62,824 nt of DNA from NCBI GenBank assembly GCA_022599575.1, contig JAHZMA010000104.1, positions 1 through 62,824 on the forward strand, read 5' to 3'. Source of the DNA: Alphaproteobacteria bacterium. Lineage in GTDB: Bacteria > Pseudomonadota > Alphaproteobacteria > JABAAW01 > JAHZMA01. Positions within the stretch are counted from its first letter, which is position 1. Each line of letters starts with the position of its first letter. Positions 1 to 8,669 of this stretch are shown piece by piece. The notes under the pieces are model-generated. The model worked only from the letters and a program-made list of their open reading frames with translations. It searched no databases and had not been told where the DNA came from. A program made the position numbers and the translations under genes.

Positions 1-974
1 CGCTTGACCAACATGGGCGCAAAATGTCTAAATCAACGGGTAATGGCATGGTGCCTGAAGATGTGGTACAGAAATATGGTGCTGATATTTTGCGATTATG
101 GGTGGTAAGCACCGATTATAGCGACGATATTCGCATTGGTGATGAAATCTTGAAACGCATTGTTGATAATTACAGACGGATTCGTAATTCTTTGCGTTTC
201 ATGCTAGGCAATTTGCAAGATAATATGCGCCCTACCCCTACCCCCTATCAGCAACTGCCAGAATTAGAACGCTATGTATTGCACCGTATTTCTGTGCTTG
301 ATAAGGAATTGACCCAAGCGATTGATGATTATGATTATACCAGCTACAGCCATGCGCTATATCATTTTTGCCACTTCCTTTCTTTCATCTATTTTGATAT
401 TCGCAAAGATTGCCTCTATTGCGATGCGCCCGATAGCGCAAAATACCGCGCCACAATTTACTTGCTAGATGTGTTGTTTGATTTTGTGGCGTCACGCGCT
501 TCGGTGGTGTTATCTTTCACCGCAGAAGAAGCATGGCAGACCCGTTATGGCGAAGATGCTTCGGTATGCTTAAATGGTTTTTCTAAAATAGAGGAAAATT
601 GGTATAATTCAGGGCTTGCCAAAAAATGGGAACGCGCACTATTATGGCGTGACGAAATTAACCGCGCCAATGAAGAGGCACGTAATCAGAAACAAATCCG
701 CTCATCATTAGAAGCACAGCCTAATTTGATATTAAGCCAAAGCGATAATGCCATTGCCAAAGGCTTTTCAAGTGATGAATTGGCAGAAATTATGATAACC
801 GCGCCTTTCACCCCAACATGCGCTATTGATTCTGGGGCTGATGCTGACCATCCAAATGCCAAAGCGCCCAATATTGCACAAGGCAATAAATGTGGCCGTT
901 GCTGGCGGGTGTTGCCCGATATTAATAACGATTTATGCGAACGTTGCCATCAAGCAGAAAAACAGTTAGGATGA
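1..974 (+). CDS. ileS: Isoleucyl-tRNA synthetase, C-terminal part (5' end outside window)
   Basis: Charges tRNA-Ile with isoleucine in the cytoplasm. The open frame runs in from position 3 with no start, so only about the last third of a roughly 900-residue enzyme is visible. The first residues carry the class I KMSKS loop (KMSKSTGN), which binds ATP during adenylate formation. The helical anticodon-binding domain follows. The C-terminus has a four-cysteine zinc finger (CGRC near residue 295 of the visible part, then CERC), typical of bacterial IleRS. It is followed one base later by lspA, the usual ileS-lspA operon order. Identity is very secure; the true start cannot be seen. Confidence 0.97.
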   Translation, partial: LDQHGRKMSKSTGNGMVPEDVVQKYGADILRLWVVSTDYSDDIRIGDEILKRIVDNYRRIRNSLRFMLGNLQDNMRPTPTPYQQLPELERYVLHRISVLDKELTQAIDDYDYTSYSHALYHFCHFLSFIYFDIRKDCLYCDAPDSAKYRATIYLLDVLFDFVASRASVVLSFTAEEAWQTRYGEDASVCLNGFSKIEENWYNSGLAKKWERALLWRDEINRANEEARNQKQIRSSLEAQPNLILSQSDNAIAKGFSSDELAEIMITAPFTPTCAIDSGADADHPNAKAPNIAQGNKCGRCWRVLPDINNDLCERCHQAEKQLG

Positions 975-975
975 A

Positions 976-1527
976 ATGATGATAAAAAAATTAGTAACAT
1001 CTGTGTTAAATACCCCGCCACATATCCGTAGCGGTTATTGGCTGATTTTGCTATTGGTGCTAGCCGACCAACTCAGCAAATATTGGGCAACACAATTTGT
1101 GCCACCACGCGCCCATGATGGTTTTGGCATTGAAATTTTACCGATTTTCAATCTGGTGTTAAGTGAAAATTACGGGGCTGGTTTCGGATTTTTAGCAGGC
1201 TATGGTGGCATTGCCAATCTGGTATTTATTGGGGTTACATGTATCATCACAGCGTTTTTATTGGCGATGATGCTGAAAACACCTTCTGATCGATTATCAC
1301 TTACCGCTAACCCTGTCTTGCCAATGATGCTGGTTATCAGTGGCGCGTTGGGCAATTTAATTGATAGAATTTGGCGTGGTGCTGTGATTGATTTTCTGGA
1401 TTTTCACGTCGCTAATTACCATTGGCCTGCTTTTAATTTAGCAGATAGTTTTATTAGTGTTGGTGCGCTATTATGGCTATTATGCGAATGGCGCAATAGC
1501 CGTGCCAATGGTAAAAAAGCGACATAA
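976..1527 (+). CDS. lspA: Lipoprotein signal peptidase (signal peptidase II)
   Basis: Inner-membrane aspartyl protease that removes the signal peptide of diacylglyceryl-modified prolipoproteins. The 183-residue protein has four predicted membrane segments. Family motifs are visible: NYGAGFGF, the GNLIDR box, VIDFLDF with one catalytic Asp, and FNLADSFI with the other. An AGGA element lies just upstream and overlaps the end of ileS. A second in-frame ATG directly follows the first, so the start could be 979. Likely substrates in this window are the lipobox proteins starting at 16742, 32055 and 42193. Confidence 0.96.
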   Translation: MMIKKLVTSVLNTPPHIRSGYWLILLLVLADQLSKYWATQFVPPRAHDGFGIEILPIFNLVLSENYGAGFGFLAGYGGIANLVFIGVTCIITAFLLAMMLKTPSDRLSLTANPVLPMMLVISGALGNLIDRIWRGAVIDFLDFHVANYHWPAFNLADSFISVGALLWLLCEWRNSRANGKKAT

Positions 1528-1530
1528 TTA

Positions 1531-1971
1531 TTATTTCGGACGGCGATAATCAAACGAAAATTTGAATTTGCGTCTAGAATTCTTAAATAAGATTCTAAAA
1601 ATTAACGGCCAGCAGAAAATTAAAATCGCAAGCCACCATGCCCACCCCCATACCGCATGGGCTGCAAAAACGCCAATCATAAAGCCCAGCACGGGAATAA
1701 CCGCCACAATCAAAGCGGCAGGAATCGCAAAAATCAGCCACCAATCTGAATAAATATAAAAGAAGCTAAAAATCGCCGCAATCGGCAATAATGCAAATGC
1801 CAGATAGGTTGCCAAAAACGAGGCAGCAATGATGAGCATATAAATCGCGCGCGCACGATTTTTCAACTGCCAGATAAATTTACGATGCCCACTCACAAAG
1901 CGAAACTCACCCGTTTCGTCTATTTCAGCATCAATAATACCTTCTTTATCCTTGTCTTTATCTTTCCACAT
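1531..1971 (-). CDS. Small inner-membrane protein, unknown function
   Basis: 146 residues that I do not recognise as a named family. A charged N-terminus rich in Lys/Asp/Glu (about 1-35) is followed by three or four hydrophobic segments (about 40-125) containing several Trp and Pro residues. The C-terminal tail is basic (RRKFKFSFDYRRPK). It converges on lspA with three bases between the stops, so the two are not co-transcribed. The membrane topology and the acidic-head, basic-tail layout are visible; no function can be inferred. The intact frame and tight packing argue that it is a real gene. Confidence 0.7.
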   Translation of the reverse strand: MWKDKDKDKEGIIDAEIDETGEFRFVSGHRKFIWQLKNRARAIYMLIIAASFLATYLAFALLPIAAIFSFFYIYSDWWLIFAIPAALIVAVIPVLGFMIGVFAAHAVWGWAWWLAILIFCWPLIFRILFKNSRRKFKFSFDYRRPK

Positions 1972-2037
1972 ACCTCATATTGCCCTTAATCACCGATAAA
2001 AGCAAGCATTAAAGCGATATAATATCAGCGCAAAAGA

Positions 2038-2067
2038 TTGACAATATCACCATATTACCGATAGAAT
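2038..2067 (+). promoter_or_regulatory. Sigma-70-type promoter for galE
   Basis: A perfect -35 TTGACA at 2038-2043 is separated by 18 bp from TAGAAT at 2062-2067. The predicted start lies near 2074, giving a very short leader that begins just before the ribosome binding site and the galE ATG at 2086. Confidence 0.6.
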
Positions 2068-2085
2068 AATATTAACGGAGGGAAT

Positions 2086-3087
2086 ATGCTACAACAACAA
2101 AATATTTTAATAACAGGCGGTGCGGGCTATATTGGCTCGCATATGGCGCTTAATTTAACCGATGCTGGTATCACGCCAGTGATTATCGATAATCTTTGCA
2201 CTGGCTTTGAGGCTTTATTGCCCAAAAATGCCATTTTTTACCAAGAGGATGTTGGCAATAAGCAAGCGGTGATAGATATTATCAAGAAGCACAATATCAC
2301 ATCTATCATTCATTTTGCAGCATCGGTGGTGGTGCCAGAATCAGTGGAAAACCCATTGAAATATTATCTTAATAATACCGCGCAAACATCCATGCTGATT
2401 CAGGCGGCGGTTGATGCGGGGGTGAAATATTTTTTATTCTCTTCAACTGCGGCGGTTTATGGCGTGCCAGCAGTGACGCAAGTTTGTGAGCAAGATAATC
2501 TTTTGCCAATCAACCCTTACGGCACGTCAAAAATGATGAGTGAAATGGTGTTACGCGATGTGAGCAATGCCCATAATTTGACTGTAGGGATTTTGCGCTA
2601 TTTTAATGTGGCGGGGGCTGATGAACAATTACGCGCGGGGCAAATGAGCAAAAACGCTACCCATCTAATTAAGGTTGCCACCCAAACAGCATTAGGCAAA
2701 CGCCCGCATATTGAAATTTTTGGCAGTGATTTTGAAACTGATGATGGCACAGGGGTGCGCGACTATATTCATGTTTCGGATTTAACGCAAATTCATCACC
2801 AGATTTTAGAATTGATGCAAGCAAGCGGGCAATCGCAATTGCTAAATTGTGGTTATGGGCAAGGCTATTCTGTGCGCGAAGTGCTTGATAAAATAGACGA
2901 ATTAAGTGGAGGCGAATTTGGGGGTACACCGATAAAGCGTATTGAATCACCCCGCCGTGCGGGCGACCCTGCCATGCTGATTGCCAATAACAGCCACATG
3001 AAAGAAATTATTGATTTCAAACCAAATTATCAAGATTTGGGTAAAATTATTACATCCGCGCTTGCATGGGAAAAACAGCTGGATTAA
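2086..3087 (+). CDS. galE: UDP-glucose 4-epimerase
   Basis: Interconverts UDP-glucose and UDP-galactose, supplying sugar nucleotides for surface polysaccharide. It is an extended short-chain dehydrogenase of 333 residues, the normal length. The N-terminal NAD-binding motif GGAGYIGSH is at about residues 11-19. The catalytic Tyr-x3-Lys is seen as YGTSK near residue 145, with the SST motif about 25 residues earlier. An excellent GGAGGG ribosome site precedes the ATG. It stands alone behind its own promoter; a phosphoheptose isomerase gene for LPS core lies further along at 24.5 kb. Confidence 0.95.
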   Translation: MLQQQNILITGGAGYIGSHMALNLTDAGITPVIIDNLCTGFEALLPKNAIFYQEDVGNKQAVIDIIKKHNITSIIHFAASVVVPESVENPLKYYLNNTAQTSMLIQAAVDAGVKYFLFSSTAAVYGVPAVTQVCEQDNLLPINPYGTSKMMSEMVLRDVSNAHNLTVGILRYFNVAGADEQLRAGQMSKNATHLIKVATQTALGKRPHIEIFGSDFETDDGTGVRDYIHVSDLTQIHHQILELMQASGQSQLLNCGYGQGYSVREVLDKIDELSGGEFGGTPIKRIESPRRAGDPAMLIANNSHMKEIIDFKPNYQDLGKIITSALAWEKQLD

Positions 3088-3112
3088 AAATCTATAAATG
3101 GCTACATAAAAA

Positions 3113-3121
3113 TGCTATAAT
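3113..3121 (+). promoter_or_regulatory. Extended -10 promoter, probably giving a leaderless mRNA
   Basis: TGCTATAAT at 3113-3121 is a consensus extended -10 element. Only six bases separate it from the ATG at 3128, so transcription would begin at or next to the start codon, and no Shine-Dalgarno sequence is present. The same 16-base block containing it occurs upstream of hisG. Confidence 0.5.
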
Positions 3122-3127
3122 CACATC

Positions 3128-5182
3128 ATGCTTATTTGTAACAATATCAACCATACCACCCATCATGCCGATGGCAGTTATCACCATCTTGAGATTCCGC
3201 ATCTAAAAGCAAGCCCCAACGTACCACTAATTATCGATGGTGATGATGATGATGGTAAGCAAATATTAATCAATATTCTATCAGGACTTAGTTTCGCACA
3301 AGGGGCAGATATTAAGCTGTTTTCATCATCGCCTTTCGCGCTGAGTCTTGCACATCGGCATCAAACAATCGGCTATTTTGGTGATAAAGATAATTTTAAG
3401 CCGCTATGGTCGGTGCGTGATAATCTTGATTTATTTGCTGGTGGCACATTAAATGAAATTCTATGCCGCAATTTATTTGAATTTTTTGAACTTGATTATA
3501 TCACTTTTATCGATAAAGAATATGGAACATTAGATGACGAGACACAGATGGTTTTGCGCGCCATTGGCTGTTTTATTGCCGAACCACGCGCCTATTTCTT
3601 GCATTTGCCCTTTTGTGTTTTGCCAACCCATTTTCACCTTGTGCTTTGCGAATTATTAACGCAACAGCAAGATAATATTGTTGTTATCACCCATCAAAAA
3701 GGGCATTTCTTGCCACTAGAGGGCGATAAATATTCTCTTTATGATGGCAAGCTTTGGCATCAAGGTAAATTGGTGCAATCTGATACGACATATCTTGACA
3801 AGCAAACGCCCGCTTCACCAAATATAGTGCAGAAAAATTCAGATTTGGCTTTGGAAAATCTGGTAGAACAATTTCCTCTGCCAGAACATAAACAGCAAAT
3901 GGTCGAGCAACATTTAGACGATTTTGCCTCAGATGATTTTGAATTAGATAGTTTTGCCCTGGATAGTTTTGCAGGGGGGTGGCAGCAACCGAATCAACCA
4001 GATGACCAGTCGAATGTGTTCGCAAAATTCCTCAGCCCAATCGATGATGATATTCCCATCAAAAAACCAGATATAGTGTCATCTGAATTGCCTCAACAAA
4101 ATAATTTTTTAGAAATCAGTTTACCACAAAGTGATTCGTCAAATATTGTGGCAGAAAATAGTGACCAAATAAATGATGAGCCAAGTGATGAGCCAAGTGA
4201 TGAACCAAATAATGAAATCACCTATCAGGAAAATGATACTTCGAATGACGCCATCAGCGATGAAGCCAATGATATTAATATCAATGATACTATCTTATCA
4301 GCATCTGACATACAGACTGATGAATTGGCAGATGAAGCATTGGAAATGGTTGATGTGGCACCTGAAATCTCACCCTATCACAATCCGATGCTGGAACAAG
4401 ATAGTTTCCCAGAAATAGCCGAACAAGAAACTGGCGAACAGGAAACAGCGGCAATCACACAAATAAATGACGAATTGCCTCAAAAAATCATCGTGCAAGA
4501 AATCATGGAAACATTGCCACCAGAAATAATAGAGCAAGAAAAAGATGATGAATTGCCGCAGGAAACAATAGCGTCAACGACAATAACACAGCAAACAACC
4601 GAAACAATAATCACCGAAGAAACAGTAGAAATCACACAAGAGACAATAATCACCGAAGGAACAGTGGAAATCATACAAGCAGATGATGAAGCACCTATAG
4701 AGACAATAATAGAAGAGACAATAATAGAAGAGACAATATCAGAAATAGTCTTGCAAGAAACAACCGAAGCTACTATCACAGAAGAAACGGCAGAAGAAGA
4801 AACCGAAGAAGCAATATCAGAAATAGAGGCACAGCAACCAGATGAGGTGCCAGATGAGAGAATAGTAACAGAGCAGAGTGACGTTTTTCAGCACAATAAA
4901 CAAAAAAAATTCGCTTATCAGCCGCTTGATGATGATGATACAGAAATCTTTCAGCCAACCCCGCTACATTTTAACCATGAGTCTTTCATTCCGCCCCATA
5001 GCGACCATCCCAATATTATCGCAAAATTTGAACAGCATTTGCATCATGTGCCCGAAATAGGGCGTGTGTTTCAGCATGAATTAGGATACCAGCAACCCGT
5101 TATCAGCGATGATTTACGATTGCGTGATGAAGAGATGAAGCATGATAAAACAATGGGTGATGATGATAATTACCCAAAATAG
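3128..5182 (+). CDS. Degenerate ABC-ATPase domain fused to a long acidic repetitive tail
   Basis: 684 residues. Residues 1-215 match an ABC ATPase core most like CcmA/FtsE-type proteins, but the catalytic motifs are eroded. The Walker A position reads GDDDDGKQ (38-45), the signature position LDDETQ (135-140), and the Walker B position YFLHLPF without the catalytic Asp-Glu. A switch-like His remains (VVITHQ, His189), and a SVRDNLDLFAG segment resembles CcmA. From about 225 to 600 the chain is very acidic and repetitive: DSFALDSFAGG-like units, SDEP repeats and many ETI-x-E units. The last 70 residues are less repetitive. There is no signal peptide or membrane segment. It converges on the peptide-transporter ATPase gene three bases away. 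I infer a cytoplasmic scaffold or regulatory pseudo-ATPase; function is unknown. Confidence 0.75.
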   Translation: MLICNNINHTTHHADGSYHHLEIPHLKASPNVPLIIDGDDDDGKQILINILSGLSFAQGADIKLFSSSPFALSLAHRHQTIGYFGDKDNFKPLWSVRDNLDLFAGGTLNEILCRNLFEFFELDYITFIDKEYGTLDDETQMVLRAIGCFIAEPRAYFLHLPFCVLPTHFHLVLCELLTQQQDNIVVITHQKGHFLPLEGDKYSLYDGKLWHQGKLVQSDTTYLDKQTPASPNIVQKNSDLALENLVEQFPLPEHKQQMVEQHLDDFASDDFELDSFALDSFAGGWQQPNQPDDQSNVFAKFLSPIDDDIPIKKPDIVSSELPQQNNFLEISLPQSDSSNIVAENSDQINDEPSDEPSDEPNNEITYQENDTSNDAISDEANDININDTILSASDIQTDELADEALEMVDVAPEISPYHNPMLEQDSFPEIAEQETGEQETAAITQINDELPQKIIVQEIMETLPPEIIEQEKDDELPQETIASTTITQQTTETIITEETVEITQETIITEGTVEIIQADDEAPIETIIEETIIEETISEIVLQETTEATITEETAEEETEEAISEIEAQQPDEVPDERIVTEQSDVFQHNKQKKFAYQPLDDDDTEIFQPTPLHFNHESFIPPHSDHPNIIAKFEQHLHHVPEIGRVFQHELGYQQPVISDDLRLRDEEMKHDKTMGDDDNYPK
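4172..4207 (+). repeat. Three tandem 12-bp units encoding SDEP-type repeats
   Basis: Three successive 12-bp units (AGTGATGAGCCA with one or two changes) lie in the acidic tail gene. They encode NDEP, SDEP and SDEP, and each unit keeps frame. Confidence 0.8.
4604..4744 (+). repeat. Nested in-frame tandem repeats encoding ETI-rich segments
   Basis: Two 39-bp units (4604-4642 and 4643-4681) encode near-identical 13-residue blocks. They are followed by three 15-bp units (4700-4714, 4715-4729, 4730-4744) encoding ETIIE-like pentads. All unit lengths are multiples of three, so copy number can change without breaking the frame. Confidence 0.75.
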
Positions 5183-5185
5183 CGG

Positions 5186-6844
5186 TTAAAATCGCTCAAC
5201 CCCCGAAACTGCATTCAATAATTGCTTGCTATAAGAATGGCTTGGTTTTGCCAATACATTCTTTGCCAATCCCATTTCCACGATTTTTCCTTGATACATC
5301 ACTGCCACAAAATCACTCATTTTTGCCGCCACCCGTAAATCGCGAGTCATAAATATTATCGTTAAATTTAACCTTTTTTGCAAATCCAACAATAATTCTA
5401 AAATCTCTTTTTGCACCGAACTATCAAATTTTGATACAATTTCATCGGCAATCAGCAATTTAGGATGTAAAGCAAGCGCACGTGCAAGCGCAATTAATTG
5501 CCGATGCCCCGCTGAAAATTCATCAGGTTTTTTATCGGCATCAACGCGTTTAAGCCCAACCAATTCCAAGTAATCTTTGGCAATCACCCATGCTTCTTGT
5601 TCGCTTTTATTTTGTAGCACCATCAAGCCACGCCCAATAATATGCCCCACCCTATGTTTCGGATTAAGTGATGAGAATGGGTCTTGAAAAATCATTTGCG
5701 TCAAACAATGTTCGCGATAAATATCTGATTTTTTCATCTCGCCCCTATGATGCCCATCAATGAAAATATCGCCATTATCAGCATGTTCTAGCCCAACAAT
5801 TAATTTTGCCAATGTGGTTTTACCTGCATCTGCCTCGCCAACAATGCTTAATATCACCCCTTTTGGTAATTGTAACTCTAAATTTGATACCGCTACTGTG
5901 TGCTGATAGGCTTTGCTAACCCCACGTAATTCCAGCATATAATGCGGTAATTTTTTATTGTTAACAGCATCATTTGGTAAATCACGACGCTCCGTCTTTA
6001 GGCTTGAAACTTTCAAACTGGGCACAGAAGCAAGCATCTGTTTGGTAACATCATGCTGCGGTTTATTGATAATCTGCTTAACAGTGCCACATTCAACCAA
6101 TTTACCTTGCGCCATCACCGCAATTCTATCGGCAATATCAGCCGCTAGCGCGCAATCATGCGTGATATAAATAATGCCACAATCTGATTGTTTCTTATAG
6201 TCACATATCATCTGTAAAATATCAATTTTGCTGACAACATCAAGTGCCGTTATGGGTTCATCTGCAATCAAAATATCAGGCTGTAAAGCAATTGCCATCG
6301 CAAACATAATTTTTTGACATTGCCCACGCGTTAATTGACTCGGATAAAAATGATACAGGCTAGCGGGCGTGGCAAACCCTACTTGTTCCAGTAAATTTAA
6401 GCAATGTTCCTTTTGTTGCGTCTTGGGAATATCGGAATGAATCTGCAATATTTCTTCTAGCTGCATTCCTATTATCATCGTTGGATTCAGAGCATTTTCA
6501 GGGTTTTGAAACAGCATCGCAATATTTTTACCGCGCAATGATACCATATCATTTTCGCTTAATTCCATCAAATTGCGTCCCTTAAACACAACACTCCCCG
6601 AAGCAATCCGTTTCTTATCACGATAATCATTGGTAATCGCAGATATCAGCATGGCTTGCCCCGCATCGATTTGTCCCAGCAAACATAAAATTTCACCGCG
6701 ATATAGCTGTAGCGATATATCTTGTAGCCCATCACTGCCTGCATCGGTGGCGATATTGAGATTCTGGATATTTAAAATCACATCATCTTCTTTGCGAAGG
6801 TCATCCGATTGTGCTTCTGGTTTGGTTTTTTTATTCTGCTTCAT
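5186..6844 (-). CDS. Fused double ATPase of a peptide-type ABC importer (YejF/DppDF-like)
   Basis: 552 residues with two OppD/OppF-type nucleotide-binding domains (about 20-265 and 305-548) that would energise the two upstream permeases. Key motifs are uneven. Domain 1 has a Walker A reading GQIDAGQAM with Gln for the catalytic Lys, a signature LTRGQ, an intact Walker B (ILIADEP) and an intact switch His (YITHD). Domain 2 has an intact Walker A (GEADAGKTT) but signature FSAGH, D-loop SKFD and Arg at the switch-His position (FMTRD). Q-loops (FQNP, FQDP) are present in both. The start overlaps the preceding permease stop by ATGA. Family assignment is secure; full ATPase activity is doubtful. 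Confidence 0.88.
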   Translation of the reverse strand: MKQNKKTKPEAQSDDLRKEDDVILNIQNLNIATDAGSDGLQDISLQLYRGEILCLLGQIDAGQAMLISAITNDYRDKKRIASGSVVFKGRNLMELSENDMVSLRGKNIAMLFQNPENALNPTMIIGMQLEEILQIHSDIPKTQQKEHCLNLLEQVGFATPASLYHFYPSQLTRGQCQKIMFAMAIALQPDILIADEPITALDVVSKIDILQMICDYKKQSDCGIIYITHDCALAADIADRIAVMAQGKLVECGTVKQIINKPQHDVTKQMLASVPSLKVSSLKTERRDLPNDAVNNKKLPHYMLELRGVSKAYQHTVAVSNLELQLPKGVILSIVGEADAGKTTLAKLIVGLEHADNGDIFIDGHHRGEMKKSDIYREHCLTQMIFQDPFSSLNPKHRVGHIIGRGLMVLQNKSEQEAWVIAKDYLELVGLKRVDADKKPDEFSAGHRQLIALARALALHPKLLIADEIVSKFDSSVQKEILELLLDLQKRLNLTIIFMTRDLRVAAKMSDFVAVMYQGKIVEMGLAKNVLAKPSHSYSKQLLNAVSGVERF

Positions 6845-7665
6845 CTGTTATGCTGCCCCACACCGCTTTGTATCGCCTCAGCCATTAAATTCAAACCAAG
6901 CACCAAACTAAAAATAGCAAGACAAGGAATAGCAATATAATAACCAATCGTAAACATATATTCTTGCCCTTCACGCACCATACTGCCCCACTCTAACATC
7001 GGCGTCCCTAAATCTAAAAAACCAATCAGCGCAATCACAATAACAATATGGCTGCAACGCACCAAAAAATCGGCAAGCAAAGATTGAATGATATTGGGAA
7101 AAATCTCGCACCCAATAATATATAAAGATTTCTCGCCACGCATTTGTGCCACCAAGATAAAGTCGCGTTTCTTAATATCTTTCACCAAAGCGCGCACATG
7201 CTTAAATATTGGTGGTATCACCACCAAACCTGCCGCAACCACCAGATAAAACCTGCTTTGCCCCAAATAATAATGCGTTAGCATCAACACAGCAATAATC
7301 GGCAGTGCCAATAAAACCCAACTGATAACATTTAATAATTTATCAGCATAGCCCTTATAATAACCCGCAACCGTGCCACAAATAAGCCCGATAGCAAAAG
7401 CGATAAGGCTGGCAATCATTGTTGTTACCACCATATGGCGCGCTGCTATCAATAATCTTGATAAAATATCACGCCCCAACCAATCCGTGCCAAATATAAA
7501 AATACCACCATCACCATTGCTGCTATTCGGGCGTGCAAGGCTGATAAAACGTGCATCAGGGTGGTAAGGTGCTAAAATTTCAGCAAAAATTGCTACCAAT
7601 AGCCAAAACAGCACCAATAATAGCCCTATCGTTAATAATGTTGGTTTTTTAATATTCTGCGTCAC
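6841..7665 (-). CDS. Peptide/nickel-type ABC transporter permease, DppC-like
   Basis: 274 residues with about six membrane segments. The DppC hallmark FGTDWLGRDILSRLL lies near residues 58-72. The cytoplasmic EAA-like coupling loop has the usual Gly and ends EIFPN. It forms the inner-membrane channel with the neighbouring DppB-like subunit. It overlaps the ATPase gene by four bases and starts six bases after the other permease, so the order is binding protein, DppB, DppC, fused ATPase. The cargo cannot be told from sequence. Confidence 0.9.
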   Translation of the reverse strand: MTQNIKKPTLLTIGLLLVLFWLLVAIFAEILAPYHPDARFISLARPNSSNGDGGIFIFGTDWLGRDILSRLLIAARHMVVTTMIASLIAFAIGLICGTVAGYYKGYADKLLNVISWVLLALPIIAVLMLTHYYLGQSRFYLVVAAGLVVIPPIFKHVRALVKDIKKRDFILVAQMRGEKSLYIIGCEIFPNIIQSLLADFLVRCSHIVIVIALIGFLDLGTPMLEWGSMVREGQEYMFTIGYYIAIPCLAIFSLVLGLNLMAEAIQSGVGQHNR

Positions 7666-7670
7666 GATAT

Positions 7671-8543
7671 TTAATCTATTTTTTTTACAATCATTCGGGC
7701 TTGAAGCCTTTTATAATATAAATCAGCTGATAATTGCATCAGCACCATTATCAGCACGCTTAACAAGATACAGGCTTGCAACACATCAACATCATCAAAC
7801 AATGCCGCTTCTACCAATAATGCCCCTAACCCTTGATAATCGAAAAAGAATTCGGTGACTATCACAGCCGATAACAGCCAAGGCATCAGCACTATAAATT
7901 GCTTAACCGCTGGCATCATCGCATTACGCAAACCATGCCGTATCACAATATGGTGAAATGGTAATCCCTTCATCACCGCCGTGCGGATATAGGGGGTGTG
8001 CATCACCTGCATCACCGATTGACGTAATATGCGGGTTAAATGGCTTACCCCATATAAAAACAACACGATTATCGGTAAAATCAATGGCTGAAAACCACTC
8101 ACTATCTCAGAATTAGGGGATAAAATGCCGAAATGATAGCTAAAAATTAATATACAAAAAATCGCGATAGTAAATTCGGGCATGCATGAAAATAACATCA
8201 CAAAAAAACAAATCATCTTACCAAACCATGAATCTGGTCTTGCCCCTGCTAGCGCCCCTAATAACAAAGCAAAAGGCACAATCAGCAGTAAAATAATCGC
8301 TAGCAACACCATTGTTGCCTGCAAGCGCAACCATAATAAATCACTCACCGATTGTTGATAAAGCCGCGATATTCCTAACTCGCCTGACACTATCTTGCCA
8401 AGCCAAGCAATATAGCTGCTAAAGCCACCATAGCCACCATAGCCAATGCTACTATAACGCCCCAATATCCAAAAAATACAGACCGATAGCATCAATAAAA
8501 TCAGCACAGATATCAGTAATTGCCGTAACATTAACACCACCAA
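7671..8543 (-). CDS. Peptide/nickel-type ABC transporter permease, DppB-like
   Basis: Up to 290 residues, with an N-terminal membrane helix, then five more, and a DppB-type EAA loop (RTAVMKGLPFHHIVIRHGLRN). It is shorter than typical DppB (about 305-340). The periplasmic segment after helix 1, which normally carries an APGDP-like motif, is reduced to a Gly/Tyr-rich stretch. The first codons are TTG GTG GTG TTA ATG, so the start may be the ATG at 8531. No convincing ribosome site is seen. It pairs with the DppC-like subunit downstream. Confidence 0.85.
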   Translation of the reverse strand: MVVLMLRQLLISVLILLMLSVCIFWILGRYSSIGYGGYGGFSSYIAWLGKIVSGELGISRLYQQSVSDLLWLRLQATMVLLAIILLLIVPFALLLGALAGARPDSWFGKMICFFVMLFSCMPEFTIAIFCILIFSYHFGILSPNSEIVSGFQPLILPIIVLFLYGVSHLTRILRQSVMQVMHTPYIRTAVMKGLPFHHIVIRHGLRNAMMPAVKQFIVLMPWLLSAVIVTEFFFDYQGLGALLVEAALFDDVDVLQACILLSVLIMVLMQLSADLYYKRLQARMIVKKID

Positions 8544-8669
8544 TACAGGGCTGGCCCGCTTATCATCATATGAAATTTCTTCATCATCGCTAATTTATAC
8601 AATAATTTTCATTGTCAAGATAGTAAATTATTAACCATTAATACAAACCCATTATTATATATAACAATA
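8544..8669. other. Intergenic gap inside the importer operon
   Basis: These 126 AT-rich bases lie between the binding-protein stop and the first permease. I see no small frame, no tRNA and no clear hairpin with a T-run. The gap is compatible with mRNA processing or attenuation that lets the binding protein be made in excess. Confidence 0.4.

Noticed and set aside
4480-4779. Minus-strand Ser/Val/Ile-rich open frame opposite the acidic tail
   Set aside because: It is a complement artefact of Glu/Asp/Thr repeats; no ribosome site and no independent support.
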